A stretch of 6,792 nucleotides of DNA. Source: Actinomycetota bacterium. GTDB taxonomy: Bacteria; Actinomycetota; Thermoleophilia; Solirubrobacterales; Solirubrobacteraceae. The notes below the pieces were generated by a model that saw only the letters and a program-made list of their open reading frames with translations, did no database searches and was not told where the DNA came from. Shown piece after piece: positions 6,588 through 6,792 of the stretch. The stretch spans positions 1 to 6,792 of the forward strand of contig SYBY01000072.1 of the NCBI GenBank assembly GCA_005788585.1, in the 5' to 3' direction. Positions within the stretch are counted from its first letter, which is position 1; each line of letters begins with the position of its first letter. The translations under genes and the position numbers were made by a program.

Positions 6588-6734
6588 CTGACCGTGCTAC
6601 CGTTCTCAGCGTCATGGACAACGTGTGAGCAGAGTTCCCGCCCGCGCCTCCTGCGCAGGCCAGCCGCACCCGTCCTGACCGCTGTCCTGGTGACCTCCGG
6701 GTCGCCCGCCGATCGCGCCGACGGGTGACGGGCG

Positions 6735-6751
6735 CATCACGCCCCGTGATG
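6735..6751. promoter_or_regulatory. Perfect 17-bp palindrome upstream of the last gene
   Basis: CATCACG (6735-6741), three central C, then CGTGATG (6745-6751): seven perfectly complementary pairs. It ends 35 bases before the ATG at 6787, so it could be a protein operator or, if transcribed, a short hairpin in the 5' leader. An overlapping alternative stem GGGCG-CATCA-CGCCC (6730-6744) is mutually exclusive with it. Confidence 0.35.
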
Positions 6752-6773
6752 GACCGCCCGCGACCACGACCGC

Positions 6774-6792
6774 GAGAGGAGCCCCTATGCCC
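6774..6792 (+). CDS. 5' end of an unidentified gene (ribosome binding site and first two codons)
   Basis: A strong Shine-Dalgarno GAGAGGAG (6774-6781) is followed, after a 5-base gap, by ATG at 6787 and CCC, where the window ends. Coding sequence proper is 6787-6792. This is the best ribosome binding site in the window, so a real gene probably starts here; its product cannot be known. It is divergent from the minus-strand PH-like gene. Confidence 0.6.

Larger units (their letters stand above)
6495..6786. other. Divergent intergenic region
   Basis: Nearly 300 bases lie between the start of the minus-strand gene and the start of the next plus-strand gene. No convincing gene is present: the short open frames have no ribosome binding site and no recognisable product. 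The A-rich patch at 6495-6515, unusual in this GC-rich window, may mark the promoter side of the minus-strand gene. The rest carries two palindromes (listed separately) and a possible extended -10, TGCTACCGT (6595-6603, TACCGT at 6598-6603), that could serve the plus-strand gene. Confidence 0.6.

Noticed and set aside
6524..6628. Possible 34-residue plus-strand peptide starting at GTG 6524.
   Set aside because: No Shine-Dalgarno, no recognisable product, and it overlaps the palindrome and -10-like sequence, which fit a promoter better.
6625..6678. Possible 17-residue leader peptide (GTG start) upstream of the last gene.
   Set aside because: It lacks a ribosome binding site and any run of one amino acid expected of an attenuator.

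Overview
The window is GC-rich (roughly 70%) bacterial DNA with G/C at nearly every third codon position. Together with the gene content (a CCG-domain type succinate dehydrogenase, a multi-PAS c-di-GMP protein, and a luciferase-like flavin oxidoreductase), this suggests an actinobacterium, perhaps of the Thermoleophilia/Solirubrobacterales kind. The lineage is inferred from sequence character only.

Left block (1-1690, + strand): the 3' part of a succinate dehydrogenase/fumarate reductase iron-sulfur subunit, then, overlapping by one base, an HdrB-like protein with two CCG domains. The iron-sulfur subunit has four cysteines in its second ferredoxin motif, where classical enzymes have three. 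That pairing marks a non-classical 'type E' succinate:quinone oxidoreductase, or a methylmenaquinol:fumarate reductase-like enzyme. In these a CCG subunit replaces the haem-bearing membrane anchors. The flavoprotein subunit should lie upstream, outside the window. A perfect 15-bp hairpin closes the operon.

Middle block (1690-5745, + strand): a structured leader of about 110 bases, then a 966-residue cytoplasmic protein with four PAS domains, a GGDEF domain and an EAL domain. The GGDEF signature is degenerate (GGDAF), but its I-site RxxD is kept and every EAL catalytic residue is present. It is therefore best read as a PAS-regulated c-di-GMP phosphodiesterase. An LLM-class flavin-dependent oxidoreductase starts about 10 bases after its stop and is probably in the same transcript.

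Right block (5685-6792): a minus-strand gene of unknown role with a PH-like beta-rich core converges on the oxidoreductase gene and overlaps its 3' end. Beyond it is a divergent intergenic region of about 290 bases with two operator-like palindromes. It ends in a strong ribosome binding site and the first two codons of a new plus-strand gene cut by the window edge.

No RNA gene, CRISPR array, insertion sequence or phage feature is visible. The most distinctive content is the type E respiratory complex and the degenerate-GGDEF/intact-EAL sensor. I see no clear evidence of a wholly new system.
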